Assembly: GCF_900638305.1 (NCBI RefSeq)
Contig: NZ_LR134506.1
Span: 1-64,000 of the forward strand
Direction of reading: 5' to 3'
DNA from: Porphyromonas cangingivalis
GTDB taxonomy: Bacteria; Bacteroidota; Bacteroidia; Bacteroidales; Porphyromonadaceae
DNA: 64,000 nucleotides
Shown: positions 36,852 through 45,459 of the stretch, in pieces
How positions within the stretch are numbered: position 1 is the first letter of the stretch
Layout of the letters: the number at the start of each line of letters is the position of its first letter
The notes under the pieces: model-generated
What the model saw: the letters and a program-made list of their open reading frames with translations, nothing else
Database searches by the model: none
What the model was told of the DNA's origin: nothing
Position numbers and translations under genes: made by a program

Positions 36852-37325
36852 ATGGCAGTAAGTAATATCCGTAAGGCTTCGAGCTGGACACTGCTGATTG
36901 TTGCAATTATTTCGGTGATTGTATTTGCACTATTCTTCCTCGGAGGCGTAGTCGATCCCGCAGTTGCTAAGCCAGAGCCTGTATATACAGGTGCCCTCTT
37001 ATATTGGGCGTACGCTGTGTGTGGACTCGCAGTATTGGCGTTGGTGCTTTTCTCTTTGGGCTCTTTCGCAGCTCAGTTCAAGGCTAACCCCAAGAAGGCA
37101 ATGCTCTCACTCGGTATCATCGTAGCATTCTTCCTATTGCTCGTAGTAACCTACAATATCGGTAGTGCAGACCGTCTACATCTCGGTCAAGACTTCCAGA
37201 AGTATAATGAAGCATCTTGGTTGAAGACAGCAGATATGTGGCTCTATTCGATCTATGCTCTACTTGGATTTTCATTCATCGCTGTAATTTGGGGTGCTGT
37301 AAAGTCTTTTGTATCTAAGAAGTAA
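36852..37325 (+). CDS. Unknown small membrane protein of the exb cluster
   Basis: A 157-residue protein with four likely membrane segments (about 11-34, 52-74, 83-106 and 128-150). It lies 5 bases after exbB and 27 before exbD, a position kept in Bacteroidales exb clusters. It has no family motif I recognise. An accessory role in the ExbB-ExbD motor is inferred from location. Confidence 0.75.
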   Translation: MAVSNIRKASSWTLLIVAIISVIVFALFFLGGVVDPAVAKPEPVYTGALLYWAYAVCGLAVLALVLFSLGSFAAQFKANPKKAMLSLGIIVAFFLLLVVTYNIGSADRLHLGQDFQKYNEASWLKTADMWLYSIYALLGFSFIAVIWGAVKSFVSKK

Positions 37326-37352
37326 ATTTGTAACATTTAAAAGCTAAAAAGT

Positions 37353-37931
37353 ATGGCTAAAAGGAAAGTTCCAAGTATCAATGGCTCGTCTTCTGCCGAC
37401 ATCGCTTTCATGTTGCTCATTTTCTTCCTTGTGACTTCTTCAATGGGTTCGGACAAGGGGTTGCCACGTCAGTTGCCTCCTGCTGTTCCACCCGATCAAG
37501 ATGTTTCCATCGACATCAAGAAGCGTAACATGCTTCGTGTCCTTGTGAACACAGCAGGTGATATCATCTGTAACGGTGAAGAAGTGACTCTTGTTCAACT
37601 CAAGAACAAAGTCAAAGAGTTTGTCCTCAATGAGAATAATGACCCCGATCTGCCTGAACTCGAAGAGATCGATATCCCTCTCATCGGTAAGGTAGCAGTC
37701 ACTAAGTACCATGTCGTCTCTCTTACAAATGTCGTCGATACCAAGTATCATGACTATATCGCTGTCCAAAATGAGATCGCGAGAGCTTATAGAGAGCTAC
37801 GTGATGATTATGCAATGAGGAAGTGGGGTAAGAAGATGGAAGAGCTTAGCCAAGAACAGCAAGAGGCTCTCATCGACCTTTATCCTCAGAAAATCTCAGA
37901 AGCTAACCCTAAAGAATACGGAAAGAAATAA
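37353..37931 (+). CDS. exbD: ExbD/TolR-family biopolymer transport protein (1)
   Basis: ExbD couples proton flow to TonB. The single membrane helix (about 12-32) contains the conserved ADIAFMLLIFFLVTSS, with the key aspartate at residue 13. A periplasmic domain with charged helices follows. 192 residues, longer than E. coli ExbD. Its stop overlaps the next ATG by one base (TAATG). Confidence 0.92.
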   Translation: MAKRKVPSINGSSSADIAFMLLIFFLVTSSMGSDKGLPRQLPPAVPPDQDVSIDIKKRNMLRVLVNTAGDIICNGEEVTLVQLKNKVKEFVLNENNDPDLPELEEIDIPLIGKVAVTKYHVVSLTNVVDTKYHDYIAVQNEIARAYRELRDDYAMRKWGKKMEELSQEQQEALIDLYPQKISEANPKEYGKK

Positions 37932-38401
37932 TGAGCAAGTTTACGAAAGGTAATACCCGCGAAATGCCTGAGCTAAATACGTCGTCTCTACCTGACTTGG
38001 TATTTGCGTTCCTATTCTTTATCATGATGGTAACATCTATGAGGGAAGTGACTAAGATGGTGGATTTGACTTTGCCCGTAGCGACAGAGCTCACTACTTT
38101 GGAGAAGAAGTCTCTTGCGACATACATCTACATGGGTAAGCCACAGCAGATGTATCAGGCGAAGTATGGTACTGAAACTCAAATTCAGTTGAATGACAAG
38201 TTTGCAAGTCCTAATGAGATCTTCGACTTCATCGCCCAAGAAAAGGCGTCAAAGCGTGAAGCTGAAGCTGCTCTGATGACTACCGTCCTCAAGATCGACA
38301 AGAATGCGAAGATGGGTATCGTCACAGAAGTGAAGCAAAAGCTCAGAGATGCAGATGCATTGAAGATTATCTACGCTGCACAGCAAGGCGCAGACAGATA
38401 A
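37931..38401 (+). CDS. ExbD/TolR-family biopolymer transport protein (2)
   Basis: A second ExbD-type protein of 156 residues. SSLPDLVFAFLFFIMMVTSMREV is the membrane helix (about 17-35), with the key aspartate in LPDLVF. The periplasmic part is shorter than in the first ExbD. Translationally coupled to it. Two ExbD copies, probably forming a heterodimer, are common in this phylum. Confidence 0.9.
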   Translation: MSKFTKGNTREMPELNTSSLPDLVFAFLFFIMMVTSMREVTKMVDLTLPVATELTTLEKKSLATYIYMGKPQQMYQAKYGTETQIQLNDKFASPNEIFDFIAQEKASKREAEAALMTTVLKIDKNAKMGIVTEVKQKLRDADALKIIYAAQQGADR

Positions 38402-38429
38402 CAAACATATTGATCAAGCAATATAACGG

Positions 38430-38474
38430 AAATAGCCCGGCAGGTACAGTCACCTGTCGGGCTATTTCTTTTTA
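38430..38474 (+). terminator. Terminator of the exb cluster
   Basis: A 16-bp hairpin with one G-T pair (AAATAGCCCGGCAGGT and ACCTGTCGGGCTATTT, 38430-38467) with a 6-base loop and a T-rich tail, 29 bases after the second exbD. Confidence 0.85.
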
Positions 38475-38585
38475 TTTTATATGAGGGGCACCTTTGGCGG
38501 AATCAGCCCTTTGAGCATAAAAGGGTGCAAGATCTTGTGAAGATATTGGGCTGAAATACTCTTGGGATAACTCCTCTTTCTATCC

Positions 38586-39065
38586 TTATAATTTCTTCAA
38601 CATAACGTAGTCGTGCTCATTCTCTTTGACGACTTGAAATCCGCTACGCAAGTACATATGGGATGCGAAGTTGGCTTTCTGTACAGAGAGTGAGACTTGA
38701 TGATATCCTGCTGCACGAAGCCGATCAAGCAATGTCTTCCAAAGTCGTGTGCCGATCCCTTGACCACGAAAATCCGGATACAGGGAGATAGATAGCGACG
38801 GTGTTTCGTCATCGATGTGCCCATAGTCTTTGATGATGCGTGCCCATGCTGCGCCGATTACCTTTCCGTCGACTTCGGCCACAACTGCCGTGTCTGCAGC
38901 TTTGCTTCCGAATTCGTCTATGTATATGGATAGTTCGGGGTGAAAGATGATCTCATACGGAGGGGGCTCCACTCCTTCGGGAATGAAAATAGCTTCGTAC
39001 AGGAAGTTCGCCAATGTCGGATGTTCATCGGGGTGTATGTCTCGAAAAATGACATTCTGATCCAT
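38586..39065 (-). CDS. GNAT-family N-acetyltransferase
   Basis: A 159-residue acetyltransferase fold. Acetyl-CoA binding motif RGQGIGTRLW (about 98-107) and the LSVQKANFASHMYLRSGF segment near the end are typical. The ATG at 39065 (MDQNVIFRDIHPDEH) is preferred over 39116. Substrate unknown. It is monocistronic and convergent to the exb cluster. Confidence 0.85.
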   Translation of the reverse strand: MDQNVIFRDIHPDEHPTLANFLYEAIFIPEGVEPPPYEIIFHPELSIYIDEFGSKAADTAVVAEVDGKVIGAAWARIIKDYGHIDDETPSLSISLYPDFRGQGIGTRLWKTLLDRLRAAGYHQVSLSVQKANFASHMYLRSGFQVVKENEHDYVMLKKL

Positions 39066-39291
39066 AAACGTAAAGATTGTGATTAAACGCCTCATACCTC
39101 TTGATAGTAGAGTCACTTCACAAATCTATATATAAAATCGTGAGGGGCAATGAAAGGGGAGGCTTCATTGCCAACTTCGAGGGCCGGCATCATCCTCGAC
39201 AATAAATTGTAATATCGTCAAGTCGGATGAGCCGGATTGCCAAGGGAAATAGTTCTTGGGGAGATCTTTTTGTTGAGGAATGTAGTGGATA

Positions 39292-39323
39292 CAAAAAAGG
39301 TCGTGCAAAATGTTGCACGACCT
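39292..39323 (-). terminator. Terminator after the coiled-coil protein gene
   Basis: On the minus strand an 11-bp perfect hairpin (39298-39308 and 39313-39323, AGGTCGTGCAA) is followed by TTTTTT. It lies 33 bases beyond the stop at 39356. Confidence 0.85.
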
Positions 39324-39355
39324 CTCTTGGTATATCTGAGTTGTTCGGAAGGAAG

Positions 39356-40255
39356 TTATTGCAGCGTGAATGAACTGCGGCCTACAAGATAGCCGTCTGC
39401 AAAGATTTCAAGTCTGTATGTCCCCTCTGAAAGGTATTCGTCGATATCCCAATACATGTCAAGAGAAGTTGCTTCTCCTGTGTATTCGATCTGTCTGGAG
39501 ATCGAGTAGGGGATCTCGCCACCTTCAAAGCTGAATGTCCCGTATGTGGACTTGAGGAGGAGTGTGTCGTCAGGTTTGTAGAGACGTACATAGACGTTTT
39601 TCATCCCGGGCTCAGTCGTGATGTTTTGGTCGATGGAGAAGGAGATCTTGAACTGTTTCATCTTCTTGATGCGTTTTGTCGTCTTACCCTTGTCGGTGAG
39701 GTAGTCGACGCGGATGTTCGACACAACCAGTTTGCTTGCCAGTTCGACTTGTTTTGTGAGTCGTTGCTTCTCTTCTTGAAGTTGGTTGCGCTGTGTACTG
39801 ACCTGATGGATTTGGGCTTTTACTTCTTTGTTCTCTGTGCGCAGGGCTTGATTGGCTGCATTGAGTGAATCAATCTGAGCGACATAGTTGCGCATGATCT
39901 TACGTAGAGTCTGGAGTTCTCTTTTGAGTTCATTGATGCGTTGGGCATTGGTGCTCTTGACGGTCTTGAGTTCCTCCATGAGGCGTTGGACCTTTGCTTG
40001 TTCGTTGGATAGCTGAGCGACGAGAGAGTCATTGTTGATTGAGAACTTGTATCCCTCATACTGGAGCGAAAGCTCGTTGTACTCTTCTTCAAGAAACTGG
40101 CGGTCCAGCTCACTTTGAGCTGTGATATTGTCGATGGTCTTACCTTGCTGCCAGAGCTTGTATCCTCCTCCAATGATGATCAGGATGAGAAGGGCGATGC
40201 CTACAATGAGCCCTGCCTGACGCTGTCTCTGTTTGTTTTCGCTTTGTTCGTTCAT
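39356..40255 (-). CDS. Membrane-anchored coiled-coil protein
   Basis: A 299-residue protein of unknown function. The basic cytoplasmic N-terminus precedes one TM (about 14-34), a long coiled coil (about 40-175, with leucine/glutamine heptads such as NELKRELQTLRKIMR), and a C-terminal beta-rich domain (about 180-298). The start MNEQSENKQ at 40255 is preferred; the longer frame begins in the previous gene. It follows the DUF3256 gene by 14 bases and resembles cell-envelope spacer proteins. Confidence 0.75.
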   Translation of the reverse strand: MNEQSENKQRQRQAGLIVGIALLILIIIGGGYKLWQQGKTIDNITAQSELDRQFLEEEYNELSLQYEGYKFSINNDSLVAQLSNEQAKVQRLMEELKTVKSTNAQRINELKRELQTLRKIMRNYVAQIDSLNAANQALRTENKEVKAQIHQVSTQRNQLQEEKQRLTKQVELASKLVVSNIRVDYLTDKGKTTKRIKKMKQFKISFSIDQNITTEPGMKNVYVRLYKPDDTLLLKSTYGTFSFEGGEIPYSISRQIEYTGEATSLDMYWDIDEYLSEGTYRLEIFADGYLVGRSSFTLQ

Positions 40256-40269
40256 GTTATAATTGATTT

Positions 40270-40947
40270 TTATTTTGTCTTTTTGAATTGTCCCATTTCC
40301 CATGTGTACCGGATTCCCTCAGGAGCAAGAAGTGCCATAAGTTTCGGATGTAGCTTTTGTGCCACCTGGTCATCGAAGGTCGACAACCTCATGATGACGC
40401 CATCTTCATCTGGCAAAAAAACAGCGTAGGTGTCTATATGTCCCCGCTCTACCATAGCGTTTTTGAACACAAGAAGGGTACTGTCTTTCGGATTTTGGAG
40501 GAAGTCTGAGGCTTCCGGTCGAGCGATGATGAGCTCTGTCGGGAGTTCTTTCCATGTACTGTCATAAAACTTCATGATCGACTGTTTCGGCGCGATCTTG
40601 GAAGTGACGATCATCCCCATGACAACCGTCCCCTCTTCTGTGTACAGGCGTTTGTACTGCACATCTGTACTCTTGTCCAAAACGACGTGTATGTACGAAG
40701 GGGTGAGGGTCTGTATGAAAGAAGAGGCACCAAGGGCATTTTCGGTCAAAGGAAGTGACTGCTTGGCCCTCTCTCTCTGGGTAAGGTGATTTTCTATAAG
40801 CTTTGCTCTCGAACTCTTGGGTAAGATCGGGAGTATGTGCTTGGGAAGGTCTACGAAGATATCCCTCATCTCTTGCGCATAAACTCTGCTCTCACCTCCG
40901 AGGGTCAGTGTAAATAGCATTGCAGTGTATAAAAAAGATCGTCTCAT
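40270..40947 (-). CDS. DUF3256 secreted protein
   Basis: A 225-residue protein with a signal peptide (about 1-25, ending VYAQ) and one domain of the DUF3256 type, known mainly from Bacteroidales. The start at 40947 (MRRSFLY) is supported by the -7 motif at 40977-40984, which lies just upstream and would overlap a start at 40974. Function unknown. First gene of a two-gene unit with the coiled-coil protein. Confidence 0.75.
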   Translation of the reverse strand: MRRSFLYTAMLFTLTLGGESRVYAQEMRDIFVDLPKHILPILPKSSRAKLIENHLTQRERAKQSLPLTENALGASSFIQTLTPSYIHVVLDKSTDVQYKRLYTEEGTVVMGMIVTSKIAPKQSIMKFYDSTWKELPTELIIARPEASDFLQNPKDSTLLVFKNAMVERGHIDTYAVFLPDEDGVIMRLSTFDDQVAQKLHPKLMALLAPEGIRYTWEMGQFKKTK

Positions 40948-40976
40948 CAGCGTAAAATATTGTGTTTGAAACATGG

Positions 40977-40984
40977 CAAAGATA
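40977..40984 (-). promoter_or_regulatory. -7 element (TATCTTTG) upstream of DUF3256
   Basis: TATCTTTG on the minus strand matches TAnnTTTG, 30 bases before the chosen start at 40947. Confidence 0.6.
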
Positions 40985-41337
40985 CATAAATGTGTATTAT
41001 TTTGCTATGTTGAGGTCTTTGAGAGAGTTATCTGATGTTAAATTTGATGAAACGTGCCGAGTTTGGCTTCAAAAGAGACAAAAAAGAGCGTAAAACGACC
41101 TCTTCGTTTGCTTTTTAGATGCCAATAAAGGTATTTGAAAGAGATATTTTATATTATATTATGACCTTGTGGGATGAGCTGAACTATAGATTGTTGTAAA
41201 AATGTCGTATATTTGCAACGGTAAAGGTATGAAATGTATTTTCGTGGCAATTTGTTCCCCTTTTTTATTTCAAACATAGTGTCAATAGGTTATGGGGATG
41301 GGCCGGTAAATATTTGTAATGTAATATTTTAGATTAG
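40985..41337. other. Gene-free region upstream of the AraC-type regulator
   Basis: About 350 bases, A+T-rich, with no ORF of note. The only feature seen is the TATATTTG promoter motif at 41208-41215. The region may be a leader or regulatory region, but no repeat or hairpin stands out. Confidence 0.5.
41208..41215 (+). promoter_or_regulatory. -7 element (TATATTTG) upstream of the AraC-type gene
   Basis: TATATTTG matches TAnnTTTG. TTG at 41191-41193 is closer than usual for a -33 box. The start codon lies about 123 bases further on, leaving a long leader. Confidence 0.45.
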
Positions 41338-42213
41338 ATGAAACCAGTAGATATTGAACGTCATTGGGGCTGTAAGCATTTTGCTCAGGGTAGTAAGTGT
41401 TGCTTTACAACAAAAGTGTATGCAAAGGACGAACGTGTCCAACTGCAGTCAGAGAAGGGGATGATGATGATTTTCGTTGAGGATGGTGCCATAAACTATT
41501 CGCTCAATGATGCCCCTATCGTGAAGGTCGATCAGGACTTTATCCTCTTGTTGGATAAGGACAGTAAAATCGTGTTTAGATTCTATCAGTCTTGCAGGTT
41601 GAGCGTATTCTCGTTCGATGAGCCTGCGAGGTTGTGTGATAACTATGATATCAATAAGCTTAAGAGGTTTGCTCCGACAGTGATGGAGGTGACGACTTTG
41701 CCGATCCTGCCTCCGCTTGATCTTGCTCTCAAGTCTACAGAGATGTATTACGAGGCCGGCTTGAACTGCGGTGTCGTCATGGAAGCAAAGCTCAAGGAGT
41801 TCTTCTTCCTTCTTTCGGCATATTATACCCCCGAAGAGCTGGGTCGTTTCTTGGCTCCACTCTTGAGAGAAGAAGTCGACTTCAAGGAGTTTGTGATGAA
41901 TAACTTCTCAAAGGTAAGCACCGTCCAGGAGTTGGCTCAACTCAGAAATATGTCGTTGAGGGTATTCAACAAGACCTTCAAAGATACTTTCAATATGCCT
42001 CCTTATCAGTGGATGTTGGCTCAGAAAGGGGTCTTGATCGAGAAGAAATTGGCTCAGAAGTCAGTCTCGTTCGCAGAGATTATCGAAGAGTTTGGCTTTT
42101 CTTCACCATCCCATTTCACGGTGTATTGTCGTCGCCAATTCGGTATGACTCCTACACAAAAGCGTAGAGAGCTTACAGATGAGAGCTATCACAAAAAGAA
42201 AAACGAAGCGTAA
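41338..42213 (+). CDS. AraC-family transcriptional regulator
   Basis: A 291-residue regulator. The N-terminal part (about 1-185) has cupin-like beta strands and could sense a ligand. The C-terminal AraC HTH domain (about 190-280) has STVQELAQLRNMSLRVFNKTFKDTFNM and FGFSSPSHFTVYCRRQFGMTP. It stands alone, so its target is unknown. A terminator-like hairpin follows at 42243-42278. Confidence 0.9.
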   Translation: MKPVDIERHWGCKHFAQGSKCCFTTKVYAKDERVQLQSEKGMMMIFVEDGAINYSLNDAPIVKVDQDFILLLDKDSKIVFRFYQSCRLSVFSFDEPARLCDNYDINKLKRFAPTVMEVTTLPILPPLDLALKSTEMYYEAGLNCGVVMEAKLKEFFFLLSAYYTPEELGRFLAPLLREEVDFKEFVMNNFSKVSTVQELAQLRNMSLRVFNKTFKDTFNMPPYQWMLAQKGVLIEKKLAQKSVSFAEIIEEFGFSSPSHFTVYCRRQFGMTPTQKRRELTDESYHKKKNEA

Positions 42214-42242
42214 TATAACTGCTGAGTAATTAGAAGATTAGG

Positions 42243-42285
42243 AGGAGAAGTGGTGTCTTTGGTAGCCCTTCTTCTCCTTTCTTTA
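42243..42285 (+). terminator. Terminator after the AraC-type gene
   Basis: AGGAGAAG (42243-42250) pairs with CTTCTCCT (42271-42278), with a 20-base interior and a T-rich tail. Confidence 0.6.
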
Positions 42286-42331
42286 TTCTACGAGTGAAGC
42301 CCAAAGAGGGTGTGTAATCATATTTTTTATG

Positions 42332-42339
42332 TACATTTG
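42332..42339 (+). promoter_or_regulatory. -7 element (TACATTTG) upstream of the 163-residue gene
   Basis: TACATTTG matches TAnnTTTG and ends 27 bases before ATG 42367. It lies inside the longer reading frame that begins at 42310, which argues for the later start. Confidence 0.55.
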
Positions 42340-42366
42340 CTTGCAGACAACCTTACTGAAAGGTAT

Positions 42367-42858
42367 ATGGAAACGAATAACAAGATCAAGAAACTCTCTG
42401 ATCGTCTTGTCGCGGTAATGCGCGAAATGGATACATTGAGAGGAGAGTTATTGGAAATAAATAAAGACCTTGAGGCTCTTTCTGGCCAAGCAGAAGTCTC
42501 AGGTGTGGATGCAAGCAGTGTGGATGATGTATTTGTTGGGGTAGGTGCTATGCCTACGTTCGCTCCTTTACATTCGGAATCGATTGTTGCCGAGACCTCT
42601 CCTGTCGTGGATCGTCCCAATTATGGGAAGAAGAAGTTGAGCGACTTTGTCAGTGTCATAGACATGTTCAGGTTTCAGCGCGAACTCTTCGGTGACGATG
42701 CTCACGAGATGGCAAGAGTGTTTGAGGAGCTGGAGCAGATGAATACTCAGTCTGAGGCTTTGACTTACATCTCAGATATACTCAATCTGGATCATTCTCA
42801 CGAGACTGTGAGTGATCTATTGAAACTGACTGCATCGTATTACTCAGACGATCACTGA
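42367..42858 (+). CDS. Conserved hypothetical protein (163 residues)
   Basis: I do not recognise the family. The first 40 residues form a heptad-like helix (KKLSDRLVAVMREMDTLRGEL). An acidic, Ser/Val-rich linker follows (about 45-85), then a helical C-terminal domain (about 90-160) with FRFQRELFGDDAHEM and an EQMNTQSEALTYISD segment. No signal or TM. It precedes rsmI by 32 bases on the same strand. Confidence 0.7.
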   Translation: METNNKIKKLSDRLVAVMREMDTLRGELLEINKDLEALSGQAEVSGVDASSVDDVFVGVGAMPTFAPLHSESIVAETSPVVDRPNYGKKKLSDFVSVIDMFRFQRELFGDDAHEMARVFEELEQMNTQSEALTYISDILNLDHSHETVSDLLKLTASYYSDDH

Positions 42859-42890
42859 GATTATCAATCTAAATTTTCAGTCTACATCAG

Positions 42891-43610
42891 ATGAACCCAC
42901 TCATAGTCATACCAACACCTATCGGTAATCTGGAGGATATCACCCTCAGAGCCATTCGTTGTATGCGTGAGGCTGAACTCATCGTAGCTGAAGATACCCG
43001 CACCACCCAACGACTCCTCAAGGCTTATGAGATAGATACACCAGTCAGGAGCTATCATATGCATAACGAGCATAGCGTGGCTTCGGGTATTGTGGAGCAG
43101 ATACAGCTTGGGCACAAAGTAGCCTTGGTCTCGGATGCCGGTACTCCTGGTATTTCCGATCCCGGTTTCTTCTTGGTGCGTGAGTGTGTCGAAGCCGGTA
43201 TCGACGTGGTGTGTCTACCGGGTGCTACTGCACTGATCCCTGCAGTAGTGGGGTCAGGACTTCCTTGTGACAAGTTTTACTTCGAAGGCTTTTTGCCACA
43301 TAAGAAGGGGCGGAAGTCTCGTCTGGAGAGTATTGCCGGCAGAGATGTGACAACAATCCTCTATGAGGCTCCTACGAGGCTCGTGAAGCTCCTTGAACAA
43401 GCTTTGGATATCCTCGGTGCTGACAGAGAAATCGCAGTTGTGAGGGAATTGTCTAAGATCCACGAGGAGTACATCAGAGGCTCGGTAGAGACGGTCTTGA
43501 AGCACTTCCGTGAGCATACCCCACTTGGAGAGATTGTGGTCGTGATCAGTCCTAAAGAAAAAGAGATAACACAACATGTAAATAAGTATCAACATCTTAA
43601 TCAGGAATAA
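42891..43610 (+). CDS. rsmI: 16S rRNA (cytidine(1402)-2'-O)-methyltransferase
   Basis: RsmI 2'-O-methylates C1402 in the ribosomal decoding site using SAM. PTPIGNLEDITLRAI at the start, EDTRTTQRLLK near 40-50 and SDAGTPGISDPG near 80 are the YraL/RsmI signatures. The 239-residue length is normal. The stop is directly before the next ATG. Confidence 0.95.
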   Translation: MNPLIVIPTPIGNLEDITLRAIRCMREAELIVAEDTRTTQRLLKAYEIDTPVRSYHMHNEHSVASGIVEQIQLGHKVALVSDAGTPGISDPGFFLVRECVEAGIDVVCLPGATALIPAVVGSGLPCDKFYFEGFLPHKKGRKSRLESIAGRDVTTILYEAPTRLVKLLEQALDILGADREIAVVRELSKIHEEYIRGSVETVLKHFREHTPLGEIVVVISPKEKEITQHVNKYQHLNQE

Positions 43611-43611
43611 T

Positions 43612-44493
43612 ATGAAAAAGTTGAATTTTATTTTACTATGCGCATTCGTAGCGTTGTTCACTACTTCTTGTGGTGAGAACTCATCGGCTTATAAGAAATT
43701 GCAGAAACAGTATGACTCTCTCATGACAGTCTCAGCCACTGCAGATCAAAATCTTGAAGAGATGCTTTCGATCATCAACGAAGTCGAGCAGAACTTCCAA
43801 GACATAAGAGAAGCTGAAAACTATGTCACCATCAAGAGAAAGAGTGGCGAACTCAATGCTTCTACTCGTGAAGAGATCCGCAACAACATGAAGATCTTCA
43901 CCGAAAACCTCAAGAAGAGTAGAGAACAGATCAATAAGCTCAACGAAGAGCTACAGAAGAATAATATCCGCTCAAAGTCACTCGCTGCAAAGATCAAACA
44001 GATGACCAAGCAGCTTGAGACTAAGGAGGCGGAGATCGAGAACCTTCGTAAGGAACTCGAAGCGCGTGATATCCGCATCACAGAACTTGACAATGCTGTC
44101 GCTGACCTATCGAAGAATGTCGAAGATCTCACTATGGAAAATAGGGAGAGAGAGGAAATCATGAAGAAGCAAGACAGCGACCTTAATACTGCGTACTATT
44201 GTTTCGGTAGTGTCGCGGAGCTCAAGGAGCATAAGATTATCTCCGGAGGTGGTCTTTTTTCAAGTGCAAAGGTCCTTCCTGAAGGTTTCAACAAGGACTA
44301 TTTCTTGCCTGTCGACATCAGAGAGTTGACTTCTATTCCTCTCTATGCACCTAAGGCGAGAGTTCGCACTCAACACCCTTCTTCTTCTTATGAGTTTGTG
44401 AAGGATAGCGAGGGTAAGATGACCTTGAACATCCTTAATCCTAAGGAGTTTTGGAGTTTAAGCAGATATCTTGTTGTTGAGGTAAATCTCTGA
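43612..44493 (+). CDS. Coiled-coil lipoprotein resembling the Cbp1 collagen-binding family
   Basis: A 293-residue lipoprotein with the lipobox cysteine at residue 20 (ALFTTSC). A heptad coiled coil spans about 50-195 (NKLNEELQKNNIRSKSLAAKIKQM). The C-terminal globular part has NTAYYCFGS and SGGGLFSSAKVLP. The layout and C-terminal pattern recall the Cbp1 collagen-binding adhesins of Bacteroides; this is from memory of the family. It may alternatively be a generic spacer lipoprotein. A binding role is not shown by the sequence. Confidence 0.65.
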   Translation: MKKLNFILLCAFVALFTTSCGENSSAYKKLQKQYDSLMTVSATADQNLEEMLSIINEVEQNFQDIREAENYVTIKRKSGELNASTREEIRNNMKIFTENLKKSREQINKLNEELQKNNIRSKSLAAKIKQMTKQLETKEAEIENLRKELEARDIRITELDNAVADLSKNVEDLTMENREREEIMKKQDSDLNTAYYCFGSVAELKEHKIISGGGLFSSAKVLPEGFNKDYFLPVDIRELTSIPLYAPKARVRTQHPSSSYEFVKDSEGKMTLNILNPKEFWSLSRYLVVEVNL

Positions 44494-44531
44494 TAAATAT
44501 CTTTTCTATTTCTTCCTTGTATCTTTTGAGG

Positions 44532-45257
44532 ATGATCAAGACTGTTTTTATTGATTTTGATGATACTCTTTGGGACACAAAGGGGAACAATAGAAAAGCA
44601 TTGGAGGAGCTATACACTCTACTCGATTGGGGTAGGGGGTATAGCTCTTTCGATGTTTTTTGGGAGAAGTATTATCCGCTGAATGAGTATCAGTGGACGC
44701 TTTACCGAGATGGTATAATCTCCAAGCACGAACTGATGTACAATCGTTTTGCGATGGTCTTGGAGCCCTTGGGTATCAGTTCTGAAGAAGAGATTGCGAT
44801 GATCAATGATCTATTTCTTCGCAAAACCTCTGTAATGAGCGGAGTGGTTGAGGGGACTTTTCCACTTTTAGAATACCTCAAACGCTTTTACAAGGTGGTG
44901 ATCCTCTCCAATGGTTTTCGGGAGGTACAACGCTCGAAGATGAATGCAGCCGGTATCACGCCCTATATTGATCACTTGGTACTTTCCGAAGATGCCCGGT
45001 GCAGCAAGCCTTGTAAGCGTATTTTTGATTATGCTTTCTCTGTGACCAATAGCAGACCCCGGGAAACCATCATGATTGGTGACAACTGGGATGCCGACAT
45101 TGTCGGGGCGCAAAATGCTCGTATCCCATCGATTTGGTTCAATCCGACCAAAGAACTTAGAACTCTTCCCACTACTGTCATCTCAGCTCCGATCTTTGAG
45201 GTGGAGCACTTGGATCGAATCCCTGCGATCCTTAGGGAAATGATCCCAGTTTTCTGA
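44532..45257 (+). CDS. HAD-family hydrolase (YjjG-like nucleotidase)
   Basis: A 241-residue HAD phosphatase. The nucleophile motif DFDDT lies near residues 7-11. A cap of helices follows, and GDNWDADIVGAQNARIPSIWF near 180-200 carries the metal-binding acid residues. The start MIKTVFIDFDDTLWD at 44532 is preferred over the ORF start at 44517. YjjG-type enzymes act on pyrimidine nucleotides; substrate unproven here. Confidence 0.85.
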   Translation: MIKTVFIDFDDTLWDTKGNNRKALEELYTLLDWGRGYSSFDVFWEKYYPLNEYQWTLYRDGIISKHELMYNRFAMVLEPLGISSEEEIAMINDLFLRKTSVMSGVVEGTFPLLEYLKRFYKVVILSNGFREVQRSKMNAAGITPYIDHLVLSEDARCSKPCKRIFDYAFSVTNSRPRETIMIGDNWDADIVGAQNARIPSIWFNPTKELRTLPTTVISAPIFEVEHLDRIPAILREMIPVF

Positions 45258-45459
45258 TTTCGGTTTATCTTACCCCCCCTTTCTCTCCTTTTAGGCTTTG
45301 ACAGTCTGAATTTATTTTCAGGAATGATCAGAGTGGAGCGAATAATAGGAGATTTTCCACATTCCAAGACGATAAGTCACTTTTTCAAGATCGTTTACCC
45401 CATGTCGACAGAGCTTTTTAGAAAGAAATCTGTCCACCAATAGAAGATTATAATCAATT

